Origin: an uncultured Clostridia bacterium
GTDB taxonomy: Bacteria; Bacillota; Clostridia; Christensenellales; QALW01
DNA length: 55,281 nucleotides
Assembly (NCBI GenBank): GCA_934434555.1
Contig: CAKRZX010000014.1
Location: forward strand, 1 to 55,281
Reading direction: 5' to 3'
Below, piece by piece: positions 32,553 through 42,756 of this stretch. A model generated the notes under the pieces. That model saw only the letters and a list, made by a program, of their open reading frames with translations. It made no database searches and was not told the origin of the DNA. The first letter of the stretch is position 1. Each line of letters begins with the position of its first letter. The position numbers and the translations under genes are program-made.

Positions 32553-33380
32553 ATGGCAAATAATATAAACTGGTACCCCGGGCATATGGCGGCGGCAAAA
32601 CGGATGATGGAAGAAAATATGAAACTCATCGACGTTATTATCGAACTCCGCGACGCGAGGATTCCTTTTTCGAGTTCAAACCCGGACATAAACAAATTTA
32701 ATAAACCCCGCCTTGTGCTTTTAAGCAAATCCGACCTTGCCGACGGCGGCAAAACGAAAAAATGGATTGAATATTTTGAAAACAGCGGTATTCCCGCGCG
32801 GGCAATAAATGCACGGAATAAGCAAAGTGAAGTTGTTGCCGCCATAAACGAAATCTGCCGCGAAAAGGCGGAATACTTCAAGCAAAAGGGCGTAACGCGG
32901 AATATGCGCGCTCTTGTTGCGGGTATACCCAATTCGGGAAAATCCACGCTTATAAATTCCCTTTGCGGTGCACAGAAAGCAAAAACGGGTGATAAGCCCG
33001 GCGTAACGCGGGGAAAACAGTGGATTAAAGCAGGAAATATAGACCTGCTTGATTCGCCGGGACTGCTGTGGCCCAAACTTGAAAATCAAAAAAGCGCAAT
33101 GTTTCTTGCCTTTACCGGTGCGCTTAACGATGAAATTCTTGATAGGGACGACATAGCCTACAATCTTATAAAAGTGCTTGGCGAACAGTATCCCGAAAAA
33201 CTTAAAGAGCGCTACAGAATTGATGTTTCGGGCGACGCTCTGACTGATCTGGATGCGGTATGCAAAAAACGCGGATTTTTAATAAAGGGCGGCGAGTACG
33301 ATTATGCCCGCTGTGCAAAAATGCTTCTTGACGAATTCCGCAGCGGCAAAATAGGCAGAATGACTTTGGAGGTGCCGTAA
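32553..33380 (+). CDS. rbgA: Ribosome biogenesis GTPase YlqF/RbgA
   Basis: A 275-residue circularly permuted GTPase for late 50S assembly. Order of motifs is G4 (LVLLSKSDLAD), G1 (GIPNSGKSTLINSL), G3 (DSPGLLWPK), as expected. The start WYPGHMAAAKRMM is typical. First gene of a rightward cluster; the start of rnhB overlaps its stop (TAATG). Confidence 0.95.
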   Translation: MANNINWYPGHMAAAKRMMEENMKLIDVIIELRDARIPFSSSNPDINKFNKPRLVLLSKSDLADGGKTKKWIEYFENSGIPARAINARNKQSEVVAAINEICREKAEYFKQKGVTRNMRALVAGIPNSGKSTLINSLCGAQKAKTGDKPGVTRGKQWIKAGNIDLLDSPGLLWPKLENQKSAMFLAFTGALNDEILDRDDIAYNLIKVLGEQYPEKLKERYRIDVSGDALTDLDAVCKKRGFLIKGGEYDYARCAKMLLDEFRSGKIGRMTLEVP

Positions 33381-33970
33381 TGGGTTTTGAAACAGAGGCG
33401 GAATTATATAAAAGCGGATTTATTTCCGTTGCGGGAATTGACGAGGCGGGGCGCGGTCCTCTTGCGGGACCTGTTGCCGCCGCGGCGGTGATTCTTAATC
33501 CGCTTGATATTCCCGAAGGCATAAACGATTCAAAAAAACTTTCCGAAAAAAAGCGGGAGGCGCTGTTTGAGGAAATAAAGGCACGGGCAAATGTTTCCTG
33601 CGCCCTTGTGTGGCAGGACGAAATAGACGAAATAAACATACTTAACGCCACAAAAAAGGCAATGGCGCTTGCGGTTCGGGGTTTATGCGAAAAGCCCGAT
33701 TTTCTGCTTATTGACGGCAACTTTACAATAGGCGAGATAAAAAACGAACGGGCGGTAATCGGGGGCGACGCAAAAATATTAAGTATCGGCGCGGCATCCA
33801 TAATAGCCAAAGTCACCAGGGACAGGCTTATGAAAGAAATCGACCTTGAATGCCCGGAATACAACTTCAAAAAGCATAAGGGCTACGGAACAAAGGAACA
33901 TATTGAACTTATAAAAAAATACGGACCCTCAAAATATCACAGAAAGAGTTTTTTGACAAAGATATTATGA
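33380..33970 (+). CDS. rnhB: Ribonuclease HII
   Basis: A 196-residue RNase HII that removes ribonucleotides and RNA from hybrids. Catalytic motif VAGIDEAGRGPLAGPVAAAA with D and E; further acidic residues in FLLIDGNFTI and AKVTRDRLMKEID; end with GYGTKEHIELIKKYGPSKYH. The common rbgA-rnhB-yraN order is kept. Confidence 0.96.
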   Translation: MGFETEAELYKSGFISVAGIDEAGRGPLAGPVAAAAVILNPLDIPEGINDSKKLSEKKREALFEEIKARANVSCALVWQDEIDEINILNATKKAMALAVRGLCEKPDFLLIDGNFTIGEIKNERAVIGGDAKILSIGAASIIAKVTRDRLMKEIDLECPEYNFKKHKGYGTKEHIELIKKYGPSKYHRKSFLTKIL

Positions 33971-34320
33971 ATAACCGTGAATGCGGCGCTGCAGGCGAAG
34001 AGATTGCGAGAAAGTATCTTGAAAAGCAGAAAATAAAGGTAATAGAAAGCAATTATCATGCGTCGCGCAGTGCCGAAATAGACATTGTTGCAAAGGATAA
34101 AGACGTTTACGCATTTGTTGAGGTAAAAATGCGCACGGGGCTTAAAAACGGCTATGGGCGGGAAGCGGTAACAAAGAGCAAACAAAGGAATATCCGCTAT
34201 GCCGCGGCACATTATCTTATGACGCGCCGTTTGGGCGAAGTAAATTGCAGATTTGATGTTATAGAGATAACCGCAATCGGCGGGGAAGTAAATATAGAGT
34301 ATTTCAAAAACTGTTTTTAG
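33967..34320 (+). CDS. yraN: UPF0102 protein YraN
   Basis: A 117-residue endonuclease-like fold protein: GAAGEEIARKYLEKQ, then YHASRSAEIDIVAKD and VYAFVEVKMRTG, giving the E-D-ExK pattern of Holliday-junction-resolvase-like proteins. Function not settled. It overlaps the rnhB stop. Confidence 0.93.
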   Translation: MNNRECGAAGEEIARKYLEKQKIKVIESNYHASRSAEIDIVAKDKDVYAFVEVKMRTGLKNGYGREAVTKSKQRNIRYAAAHYLMTRRLGEVNCRFDVIEITAIGGEVNIEYFKNCF

Positions 34321-34330
34321 GGGAGAAAAT

Positions 34331-37300
34331 ATGAAGAAGATTTTCGGTTTTTGCACCTTGGCGGTGCTTTGTGCGCTTTTGTTTTCAGGGTGTGCAGGTA
34401 AAACGAATCAGCCCTACAACGAAAATTTAATCAAAAACGGCGGATTTGAAACGGTTGAAGATGAAATTCCCGAAAACTGGACGCTTGACAGGTACGACAC
34501 GACTATGTCCGCGGATAACTGCAAAGCGGCCGAAAGCGCAAACGCGCCGGAAGGAAAATATGTGCTGTGCATTGAAAGTGAAGATTTTAACGATGCCCGC
34601 TTTATACAGGAAGTAAGCGTTCAGGGCAATGCATATTACAAACTTTCGGCAAAGGTAAAAACCGAAAGCACCGAGCAAAGGACAAACCCCACCGGTGCCA
34701 ATATAGGTTTTTTGCAAACATACTGCCGCAGTGAATTTGTGCAAAACGATACCGACTGGACTGAAATTACGCTTTACGGAAAAACCGAGAAGAATATGAA
34801 ATCCGTAACGGTTGCTTTGCGCCTCGGATATTACAGCGCCGACTGCAAGGGTATTGCGTACTTTGACGACGTAAGATTTGAGAGAGTTAAAGAAGTTCCC
34901 GAGGGTGTTGACGTGGCGTCAATCGAAACGTTTGAGTTTTCATCGGACACGGGAAACAAAACGACCGGCTCGGCGTCAAACATAAAATTGCAGACCGTAA
35001 CCCGCGGCATAGCGTATTTTGCATTCGTAATGCTTTTCGTTGTGCTTGCGATGAGGTATAAAGAAAAGTTCACCCCGAAAACTGCGTACATAATAATCGG
35101 CGCGGCGCTTGTAATCAGGCTTATTGCGTCAGTAATGTACACGGGCTTTAAGGTTGATATCAACTGCTTTGCCGCCTGGGGGCAGAGAATGGCATCGGTG
35201 GGACCGTTTGCGTTCTATGCCGATAACTACTTCTGCGATTATCCGCCCCTTTATATGCTTGTTTTGGGGCTTATATCGCTTATTTCGCCCTCGGTGTCCC
35301 TTGCACAGGGCGCGGGACTTATGTTCTTAAAACTGCCCGCGATTATCTGCGATATCATTGCGGCGGTACTTATAGTAAAAAAGACGAAAAAGTACGCGGG
35401 CGAAAACGTTGCGGCGATTCTGGGCGCGCTGTATGCGATTCTGCCTACGGCGATACTCAACTCCGCCGTTTGGGGACAGGTGGATTCAATTCTTGTCCTG
35501 TTTATGATGCTTTCGTTTATGCTTATCGATGAGGATAAATTCGGGCTTTCGGTTATTGTTTATTCCGTTGGACTGCTCTTTAAGCCACAGGCGGTGCTTT
35601 TCGGCCCCGTTATGCTTTTTGCGGCGGCACGCGAATTCGGAGTTATTTACGATTGCTTTAAGCAGGATAACGGCAAAGAGGGCTCAAAGCGCCTTGCAAA
35701 CGGTTTCGGTGGGCTTATAATATCAATGCTTATCTTCCTTATTCTCTCCGTAACAATGAAAAACGGGCAGAGCATTTCGTGGCTGTGGGAGAAGTATATG
35801 GGTACGTTCTCCTCCTACGATTACGCCACGCTTTCTTCCTTCGGGCTTATGGGGCTCTTGGGCGGACAGTGGGTAAAAAACAGTACAGTAAGTCCGTTAG
35901 GGCTTACCTTCGGTACGCTCGGCACACTTTTAACGGTAATTATAATAGTTTCGGCGGTTGTACTGTTCGTGCTCGCGTGGAGAAAAAATAAAAGAATACC
36001 CACGCAGTTCTTCTGGCTTTTCGGGGCGTACGTGCTTGCAGGCGTGGTAACCGTGTCCGTACGGACCCACGAACGGTATCTTTTTCCCGTAATTCTTATG
36101 CTTATGTTTTCCTTTGCGTATTTTGCCGACAGGCGCCTGCTTAATTTAAGCATAGGGTATGCTTTTATCAATTTCATAAATACCGCCGTTGTGCTTTATC
36201 TTTATGAGGGCACGGGACTGTATATGGGCGGTAAAGAGCCGCTTATGATCATCGGTTCGGTTATAACGGTTGCACTGTTTGCATATTTGGCTTACGTAAC
36301 TTTTGAAATTTGTATGGGCAGAGAAAAGAAAGAAAAGGAGAAACCCGAAATGGCGGAAGTAAAGAGTGACACTAAGACCGAAAACGGACGCCTTAACGCG
36401 CTTTTTGCAAGGCGAAAGTTTACTTTGCCCCGCGTAAAGGGCAGAGATATTATAATCTGCCTGTTGATAACCGCCCTTTATGCCGCGGTGGCGTTTACGA
36501 AACTGGGCGACACAAAAGCACCCCAAAGCCAGTGGCACACAGGTGTTTCGCAGTCCTACGCGCTGTGCGACCTGGGCGAAGAAACGCTTATTGACGGAAT
36601 AAGCATAAATTCTTCTTCCGCGGGCAGAGTGAAAGTATATACTTCCCTTGATAAAGAAAACTATACCCTTGCGGGCGAAACGGTGCTTTCGTACTATTCT
36701 TCCGGCGAATGGACGGACGGCGAAATCAACGCAGCAAACGCAAGATATGTAAAACTTGTTCCCGCGGGAGCGGTGAAGATAAATGAGGTGGTGCTTCTTT
36801 CGGGCGGTAAAACCGTTACGCCCAAAAGCACCGAACAAGAGGTAAACCCCGTGGATTCGGCAAATACCGCCGACGCACTGTTTGATGCACAGGAAAGTTT
36901 CAGCGCGCAGTATTCAAAGCCCGAAACGGCATGGGCAAGCGGCGGCACGTACCGGGTAACGCTTGAAAACGGCGGCTCTGTTTCCGGTATTGCCGGATTC
37001 CCCGCTTCGCCTGCGGTAAGCGGCACTCTCGAAATAAAAATTCCGGGCGACATTACGGTTGGATATCTTGATGTTTCGGGCTCTGCATGGTGCAAAGGCG
37101 AAATTTTAGGCGATGCGGACGGCCTGACGGGCGACACATACGAAATATTCACAAACGAGGGGCTTGTGTCCCTTAGCGAACTTGTGTTCCTTGACGAAAA
37201 CGGCGAGCCGATGAAAATAAAATCCGTTACCGATGAAAGCGGAAATGCGGCAACGGGCGATATTCTTAACGCTTTTGACGAACAGAATAAATACACCGAG

Positions 37301-39124
37301 TATATGCAGGTAAAAGAAGAAACCGATACGGGCAAGGGGTGGAATATCACTTCAAATGCCGACTGGGTTGTTGCCGATTTCGGAGAAACGAAACATATCG
37401 ACCGCGGCTACTTCTATTTAAGCGTGTGCACGGGAAATTTTGTTGTATATTATTCAAACGACGGCGTTAACTGGTCCGACGGCGAGCGCCACAACGTTGA
37501 ACCGGGTCAACTTTACTACTGGCACGGTCTGCCCTCCGACGGCGGAACTTATGCCGACCTTAACGCCCGATATGTTGCCGTCTGCGCCGAAAGCAAGAAT
37601 ATGCGCATAATCGAAATGGGCTTCTTTGAAAATAAGGGCGACGAAAAGGTTATTGAAATAGAAAACGTTAAGTCTGCTTTTGAGGGCGAAAACGGCGGAA
37701 ACAAAATCTTTGACGAACAGGCACTTGTGCCTACCCGTCCCTCGTATATGAACAGTATGTACTTTGACGAGATTTATCACGCCCGTACCGCGTACGAAAA
37801 TCTCAACGGACTTTCCATTTACGAGTGGACCCACCCGCCGCTGGGCAAGGACCTTATGTCTATAAGCATATCGATTTTCGGTATGACGCCTTTCGGCTGG
37901 CGCTTTGCGGGCACTCTTGCAGGCGTGCTTATGGTTCCCGCAATGTTCTTTATAGGGCTTCTTATGTTCAGGAAAACCACCTGGGCGGCAATGCTTGCGG
38001 CAATAATGTGCCTTGACGGAATGCACTTTGTTCAGACGCGCCTTGCAACAATAGATTCCTACGGCGTTCTTTTCATAATACTTATGTTCCTTTTTATGTA
38101 CTGGTATTACAGCATAAGTTTTTATGATGTTCCCCTTAAAAAGACATTCCTGCCGCTGGGGCTGTGCGGGCTTTCTTTCGGGCTGGGCGCGGCAAGCAAG
38201 TGGATTTGTCTTTACGCCGGCGCGGGGCTTGCGGTTATATTCTTTATTACCCTGTTCCGCCGGTACAGCGAATACCGCCTTGCAAAACAGTGTGTGAAAG
38301 ACGCAGAGGGTGAAGAAAAGAAGTATTTACAGAAAATCGTGAATACGTTCCCGCTTTACACGGCAGAAACAATTCTTTTCTGCATAGGCGTGTTTATAAT
38401 CGTTCCGCTTATAATCTACTGCGTGTCGTATTATCCTTATTTCCGCGTGGCGGGTGAAACAAGACCGTGGTATAAGATTATCCTTGACAATCAGTCGGCA
38501 ATGTTCAATTACCATTCAAAATTGCAGGCAACGCATCCGTACCAGTCCGACTGGTACACGTGGCCCGTTATTTACCGCCCGATGTACTATTATGCCGGAA
38601 AAGAACTTACCGACCCGTCAAAAGTTGAGTGTATTTCCGCCTTCGGAAACCCGATTATATGGTATATGGGGCTTGCGGCAACGGTGCTCGGGTTAGTACA
38701 GCTTGTGCGCAGAATTGCGGGCGCAAAGCAGATTAAAGCCGAGAGCGCGGAAGGCGGATTTTTGAAAATCTTCTCTTCGGGTGACGAAAACCTTGCGGAT
38801 TCGGGCGAGAGGGACACAAGGCTGCTGCTGTTCCTTGCCCTGGGCGTTGCGTGCAATCTTCTGCCCTGGGTAGGCATAAGCAGATGTATATTTATCTACC
38901 ACTACTTTGCCACAGTGCCGTTTATAATGATGTTTACGGTTTATATGTTCCGCAACATATGCCGCAAAAACAAAAAAGCGGGGGCGGTGCTTATAGGCAT
39001 ATTTATGCTTGCCGCGCTTATACTGTTTATTATGTTCAAACCCGTTTGGACGGGAACTGCCGTAAGCAAGGAATACGTGCGCACGTATCTGAGGTGGTTT
39101 AAGTCCTGGGTGTTCGGAGTATAA
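34331..39124 (+). CDS. Giant double GT-C glycosyltransferase (PMT/GT39-like) with lipoprotein start
   Basis: A 1597-residue membrane protein. Residues 1-21 form a lipoprotein-like signal (ALLFSGCAG). Next come a beta-sandwich, carbohydrate-binding-like domain (about 30-195) and a first multi-span GT-C region (about 225-665; CDYPPLYMLVLGLISL). A single span near 705 leads to two discoidin-like regions (about 735-840 and 1000-1110). The C-terminus is a GT39/PMT-type domain (about 1125-1597) with the acidic pair in SMYFDEIYHARTAYE and EWTHPPLGKDLMSISIS. PMT enzymes move a sugar from a polyprenyl carrier to protein or glycan. Two polytopic GT-C units in one chain are unusual. It starts 10 bases after yraN, with GGGGAG upstream, and ends 1 base before polA. 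A sequencing-induced fusion is unlikely because the frame stays open. Confidence 0.82.
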   Translation: MKKIFGFCTLAVLCALLFSGCAGKTNQPYNENLIKNGGFETVEDEIPENWTLDRYDTTMSADNCKAAESANAPEGKYVLCIESEDFNDARFIQEVSVQGNAYYKLSAKVKTESTEQRTNPTGANIGFLQTYCRSEFVQNDTDWTEITLYGKTEKNMKSVTVALRLGYYSADCKGIAYFDDVRFERVKEVPEGVDVASIETFEFSSDTGNKTTGSASNIKLQTVTRGIAYFAFVMLFVVLAMRYKEKFTPKTAYIIIGAALVIRLIASVMYTGFKVDINCFAAWGQRMASVGPFAFYADNYFCDYPPLYMLVLGLISLISPSVSLAQGAGLMFLKLPAIICDIIAAVLIVKKTKKYAGENVAAILGALYAILPTAILNSAVWGQVDSILVLFMMLSFMLIDEDKFGLSVIVYSVGLLFKPQAVLFGPVMLFAAAREFGVIYDCFKQDNGKEGSKRLANGFGGLIISMLIFLILSVTMKNGQSISWLWEKYMGTFSSYDYATLSSFGLMGLLGGQWVKNSTVSPLGLTFGTLGTLLTVIIIVSAVVLFVLAWRKNKRIPTQFFWLFGAYVLAGVVTVSVRTHERYLFPVILMLMFSFAYFADRRLLNLSIGYAFINFINTAVVLYLYEGTGLYMGGKEPLMIIGSVITVALFAYLAYVTFEICMGREKKEKEKPEMAEVKSDTKTENGRLNALFARRKFTLPRVKGRDIIICLLITALYAAVAFTKLGDTKAPQSQWHTGVSQSYALCDLGEETLIDGISINSSSAGRVKVYTSLDKENYTLAGETVLSYYSSGEWTDGEINAANARYVKLVPAGAVKINEVVLLSGGKTVTPKSTEQEVNPVDSANTADALFDAQESFSAQYSKPETAWASGGTYRVTLENGGSVSGIAGFPASPAVSGTLEIKIPGDITVGYLDVSGSAWCKGEILGDADGLTGDTYEIFTNEGLVSLSELVFLDENGEPMKIKSVTDESGNAATGDILNAFDEQNKYTEYMQVKEETDTGKGWNITSNADWVVADFGETKHIDRGYFYLSVCTGNFVVYYSNDGVNWSDGERHNVEPGQLYYWHGLPSDGGTYADLNARYVAVCAESKNMRIIEMGFFENKGDEKVIEIENVKSAFEGENGGNKIFDEQALVPTRPSYMNSMYFDEIYHARTAYENLNGLSIYEWTHPPLGKDLMSISISIFGMTPFGWRFAGTLAGVLMVPAMFFIGLLMFRKTTWAAMLAAIMCLDGMHFVQTRLATIDSYGVLFIILMFLFMYWYYSISFYDVPLKKTFLPLGLCGLSFGLGAASKWICLYAGAGLAVIFFITLFRRYSEYRLAKQCVKDAEGEEKKYLQKIVNTFPLYTAETILFCIGVFIIVPLIIYCVSYYPYFRVAGETRPWYKIILDNQSAMFNYHSKLQATHPYQSDWYTWPVIYRPMYYYAGKELTDPSKVECISAFGNPIIWYMGLAATVLGLVQLVRRIAGAKQIKAESAEGGFLKIFSSGDENLADSGERDTRLLLFLALGVACNLLPWVGISRCIFIYHYFATVPFIMMFTVYMFRNICRKNKKAGAVLIGIFMLAALILFIMFKPVWTGTAVSKEYVRTYLRWFKSWVFGV

Positions 39125-39125
39125 A

Positions 39126-41621
39126 ATGAAAAATCTTTTAATTGACGGAAACAGCCTCATAAACAGGGCATTTTACGCACTTCCCGTGCTTTCCACCGCC
39201 GATGGCGTTTACACCAACGGTATATACGGGTTTTTGAAAATGATGTACAGGGCGATTGACGATTTTTGCCCCGACAGGGTAATTTGTGCCTTTGACATTA
39301 AAAAGCCTACGTTCAGGCACGAGCGTTTTCCGGAATATAAAGCCGGCAGAAAGAAAATGCCGGAGGAACTTGTTCCGCAGATACCGCTTTTGCAGGAAAT
39401 TTTGGGGCAGTTGGGTGTTTACTGCGCGTCGGTTGAGGGGTTTGAGGCTGATGATATTATCGGCACATATTCCCGTATGGGCGATGAAAACGGAGACGAA
39501 ACGGTTATTATCACCGGCGACAGGGATTCGTTTCAACTTGTAAGCGGGAACACTTCCGTGTGGTTTACAAAAAAAGGCATTTCGGAAATACTCGCCCTGA
39601 CCCCGGAAAACCTGAAAGAAAACTACGGCGTTGATGCATTGCACGTGTGCGACCTTAAAGCGCTTATGGGCGACAGTTCCGACAACATTCCCGGTGTTCC
39701 CGGTGTAGGCGAAAAAACGGCGCTGAAACTCTTAAATGACTACGGCTCTCTTGACGGCGTTTTTCTTCACGAAAACGAAATAGCAGGCAAACTGGGCGAA
39801 AAAATTCGCGCGGGCAGAGATTCGGCATACGAAAGCAGATTTCTGGCTGAAATCGTAAGAAACGCACCGGTGGAAAATATAAAAAACATAGAGTATATTC
39901 CTGCGGATAACGAAAAAGCGGCGGAGATCTTCAATAAATATCAGTTAAAAACGCTGCTTGACCGTGTAGACGGCAAGGAGGAAATATTCGGGTTTGAAAC
40001 AAAGGATTTTGACGAATTTGTTTTTTCGGGGGATACCCTTGCGGTAATCGAAAGGGAAAACGAAATTCTTGTTGCACCGGATACAAAAACCCAGTACCGT
40101 ATAAGCCTTACGGTTGATTTGCTTTCAAACGGAATGAGCAGGGATGCGGCAACAGAAGCACTCCGCCCGTTTATGGAAAATGAAAAAATAAGCAAGTATT
40201 TTTATGACAGCAAAAGTGCCTTGCACACTTTCGGGAAAATAAAGAATATTGCCGGCGATGTTATGCTTGCGGAATACCTTATTGATGCAGGCAGTGAAAA
40301 TGTTTCCTATGAGGGCGTGCTGAAACGGTATAACGTTTCCGACGGTGCCTGCGCACTGCTGTATGCCCATTCCAAACAGGAAAAAATGCTTGAAAAAAGA
40401 AATCTCACTGCCCTGTACCGCAATGTGGAACTGCCCCTTGCACGGGTGCTTTACGATATGGAGATCACGGGGTTCTACGTTGACACGGCCGTTTTAAGAA
40501 AACTGGGCAGTGAGTTTCAGACGCGGATTGACGAGCTTTCAAAGGAAATTTTCATCATGGCGGGCAAACAGTTCAATCTTAACAGCCCTTTTCAACTGGG
40601 CGAGGTGCTGTTTGAAGATATGGGTCTGCCATCAAAGAAAAAGAACCGCCGCGGATATTCCACCGATACCGACGTGCTTGAATCAATCGACCACCCGATC
40701 ATTCCTTTAATAACGGAATACAGGCAACTGCAAAAACTGAAAAGCACTTATATTGACGCTATGTTTGCCCTTATTTCGCCTAAAACGGGGCGTATACACA
40801 CCACGTTCAAGCAGGCGGTCACCGCCACGGGACGGCTTTCAAGCGCTGAACCCAATTTGCAGAACATTCCCGTAAGGTATGAGGCGGGAAGAAATATCCG
40901 CAAGGCATTTTTGCCCGAAAAAGAGGGATATGTGCTTGTAAACGGAGACTATTCGCAAATAGAACTGCGCATACTTGCCCATGTTTCGGGAGACCCGACG
41001 CTTATAAAATCGTTTGTTTCGGGCGAAGATATCCATGCCCGCACGGCGGCGGAAGTTTTCGGCGTTGACATAAAAGATGTGACAAAAGAGCAGAGAAGCC
41101 GCGCAAAAGCGGTAAATTTCGGCATAATTTACGGAATAGGCGATTTCGGACTTGCCAAAAACATAAATTCTACCCGCCGTGAGGCGGCTGAGTTTATAGA
41201 AAAATATCTGGACAGATATCCGCTTGTTAAAAAGTACATGGAGGATTCCGTAAAAGAGGCAAAAGCAAAGGGCTATGCCGAAACCATTATGGGCAGGCGC
41301 AGGGAACTGCCGCAGCTGCGGGCGCAGAATTTTAATGTGCGGTCATTCGGCGAGCGGGCGGCAATGAATACGCCTATTCAGGGCAGCGCCGCAGATATAA
41401 TTAAAATGGCAATGCTTAACGTGGAAAAGAAACTTAAAGAGAATCCTGATTTGGGCAAAATGATTTTGCAGGTTCACGATGAACTTATAATCGAGGTAAA
41501 AGAAGAGTTTTCAGGCGCGTGCGCCGAAATGCTTAAAAACGAAATGGAGCACGTTGCAGCGCTCAAAGTGCCGCTGCTTGTTGACACGAATACAGGAAGG
41601 ACATGGTTTGAACTGAAATGA
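39126..41621 (+). CDS. polA: DNA polymerase I
   Basis: An 831-residue polymerase. The 5' nuclease domain (1-270) includes KPTFRHERFPEYKAGRKKMP and GEKTALKLLNDYGS. The middle domain (about 290-440) lacks the D-x-E proofreading motif, so it is probably inactive as in many Firmicutes. The polymerase domain (about 460-831) has YSQIELRILAHVSGD (motif A), RSRAKAVNFGIIYGIGDFG (motif B) and QVHDELIIEV (motif C). It overlaps coaE, a common pairing. Confidence 0.96.
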   Translation: MKNLLIDGNSLINRAFYALPVLSTADGVYTNGIYGFLKMMYRAIDDFCPDRVICAFDIKKPTFRHERFPEYKAGRKKMPEELVPQIPLLQEILGQLGVYCASVEGFEADDIIGTYSRMGDENGDETVIITGDRDSFQLVSGNTSVWFTKKGISEILALTPENLKENYGVDALHVCDLKALMGDSSDNIPGVPGVGEKTALKLLNDYGSLDGVFLHENEIAGKLGEKIRAGRDSAYESRFLAEIVRNAPVENIKNIEYIPADNEKAAEIFNKYQLKTLLDRVDGKEEIFGFETKDFDEFVFSGDTLAVIERENEILVAPDTKTQYRISLTVDLLSNGMSRDAATEALRPFMENEKISKYFYDSKSALHTFGKIKNIAGDVMLAEYLIDAGSENVSYEGVLKRYNVSDGACALLYAHSKQEKMLEKRNLTALYRNVELPLARVLYDMEITGFYVDTAVLRKLGSEFQTRIDELSKEIFIMAGKQFNLNSPFQLGEVLFEDMGLPSKKKNRRGYSTDTDVLESIDHPIIPLITEYRQLQKLKSTYIDAMFALISPKTGRIHTTFKQAVTATGRLSSAEPNLQNIPVRYEAGRNIRKAFLPEKEGYVLVNGDYSQIELRILAHVSGDPTLIKSFVSGEDIHARTAAEVFGVDIKDVTKEQRSRAKAVNFGIIYGIGDFGLAKNINSTRREAAEFIEKYLDRYPLVKKYMEDSVKEAKAKGYAETIMGRRRELPQLRAQNFNVRSFGERAAMNTPIQGSAADIIKMAMLNVEKKLKENPDLGKMILQVHDELIIEVKEEFSGACAEMLKNEMEHVAALKVPLLVDTNTGRTWFELK

Positions 41622-42205
41622 TTGTCGGACTGACCGGCGGAATAGCGTCGGGTAAAAGCACCGTTGCCGAATTTTTCAGGCAAAAGGGAATTCCCGTTGT
41701 TGACGCGGACGAAATTTCACGCGCCGTTACCGAGCCTGACGCGGAGGGCGCAAAAGCGATAGAAGAAAATTTCGGAAGCGAAATGTTCGTATTAAAACGC
41801 CTTGACAGAAAAAAACTTGCCGCGTACTGCTTTGCAAATAAAGAACGCACCGAAAAGCTTAATTCCGTTCTGCACCCGATAATAATAAAAGAAATGCTGC
41901 GGCAGACGGAAGGATACGAAAAAGCGGGCGCAAAAACGGTAATATGGGATGTTCCCCTTTTGTTTGAAACGGGGCTTGACAGATATTGCAACAAAATAAT
42001 CGCAGTTGTGTGTGATGAGAATACGCGGATTCTGCGGGCGCAAAAACGGTCGGATATAAGCGCGGAAGAAGTGAAAAAACGCATTTCGCGGCAGATGAGC
42101 GACGGTGAGCGGAAAAAAAGAGCCGATTATATAATAGACAACAGCGGCAGCAGGGAAGATACTTTTTTGCAGGCGCAGAAAATTTCGGAGGAACTTGTAA
42201 AATGA
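41618..42205 (+). CDS. coaE: Dephospho-CoA kinase
   Basis: A 195-residue kinase for the last step of coenzyme A synthesis. P-loop GLTGGIASGKSTVAEFF at the start, DADEISRAVTEP, and WDVPLLFETGLDRYC. Start overlaps the polA stop; its own stop overlaps the next start. Confidence 0.95.
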   Translation: MIVGLTGGIASGKSTVAEFFRQKGIPVVDADEISRAVTEPDAEGAKAIEENFGSEMFVLKRLDRKKLAAYCFANKERTEKLNSVLHPIIIKEMLRQTEGYEKAGAKTVIWDVPLLFETGLDRYCNKIIAVVCDENTRILRAQKRSDISAEEVKKRISRQMSDGERKKRADYIIDNSGSREDTFLQAQKISEELVK

Positions 42206-42756
42206 AAGGGTATTTTATACGCAACGGGCTGAAAATGTTTATAATTTTTCTTGTGCTTGCGGCAATTGTTCTTGCGGTAACGGTAGGCAGCGATGTCTTT
42301 CTTAAACGGCGGCTTCCGCTGAAATACAGCGAGCAGGTTGAAAAGTACTCGGCGGAGTTTTCACTGGATAAATATCTTGTATATGCCGTAATAAGCGCCG
42401 AAAGCGGGTTTAATGCAACAGCCGAATCAAAGGCGGGCGCCCGGGGGCTTATGCAGCTTATGCCCAAAACGGCGGAATGGATAAACAAAGAGTATTCTCT
42501 TAACGAAAATGCGGAGAATCTTTTTGACCCGGATACAAATATCCGGCTGGGATGCGCGTATCTTTCGTATCTGTCCAAGAGGTTTGACGGTGATGAAAGA
42601 AAAATTATATGCGCTTATAACGGCGGCGAGGGTAATGTGAAAGAATGGATGGAAAAATACGGAGAGGAACTCAATAACATTCCCTACGGGGAAACACGGA
42701 AATATCTTAAAAAGGTGACGGTAAGGCATGAAATATATAAAGCGCTTTATTCTTGA
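42202..42756 (+). CDS. Lytic transglycosylase (GH23, Slt-like)
   Basis: A 184-residue membrane-anchored enzyme: one N-terminal helix (MFIIFLVLAAIVLAVTV), then the Slt domain with the catalytic glutamate in ISAESGFNATAESKAGARGL, MQLMPKTAEW, and ICAYNGGEGNVKEW. It cuts peptidoglycan glycan strands. The polA-coaE-slt order is common in Clostridia. The next gene begins inside its last 29 bases. Confidence 0.93.
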   Translation: MKGYFIRNGLKMFIIFLVLAAIVLAVTVGSDVFLKRRLPLKYSEQVEKYSAEFSLDKYLVYAVISAESGFNATAESKAGARGLMQLMPKTAEWINKEYSLNENAENLFDPDTNIRLGCAYLSYLSKRFDGDERKIICAYNGGEGNVKEWMEKYGEELNNIPYGETRKYLKKVTVRHEIYKALYS

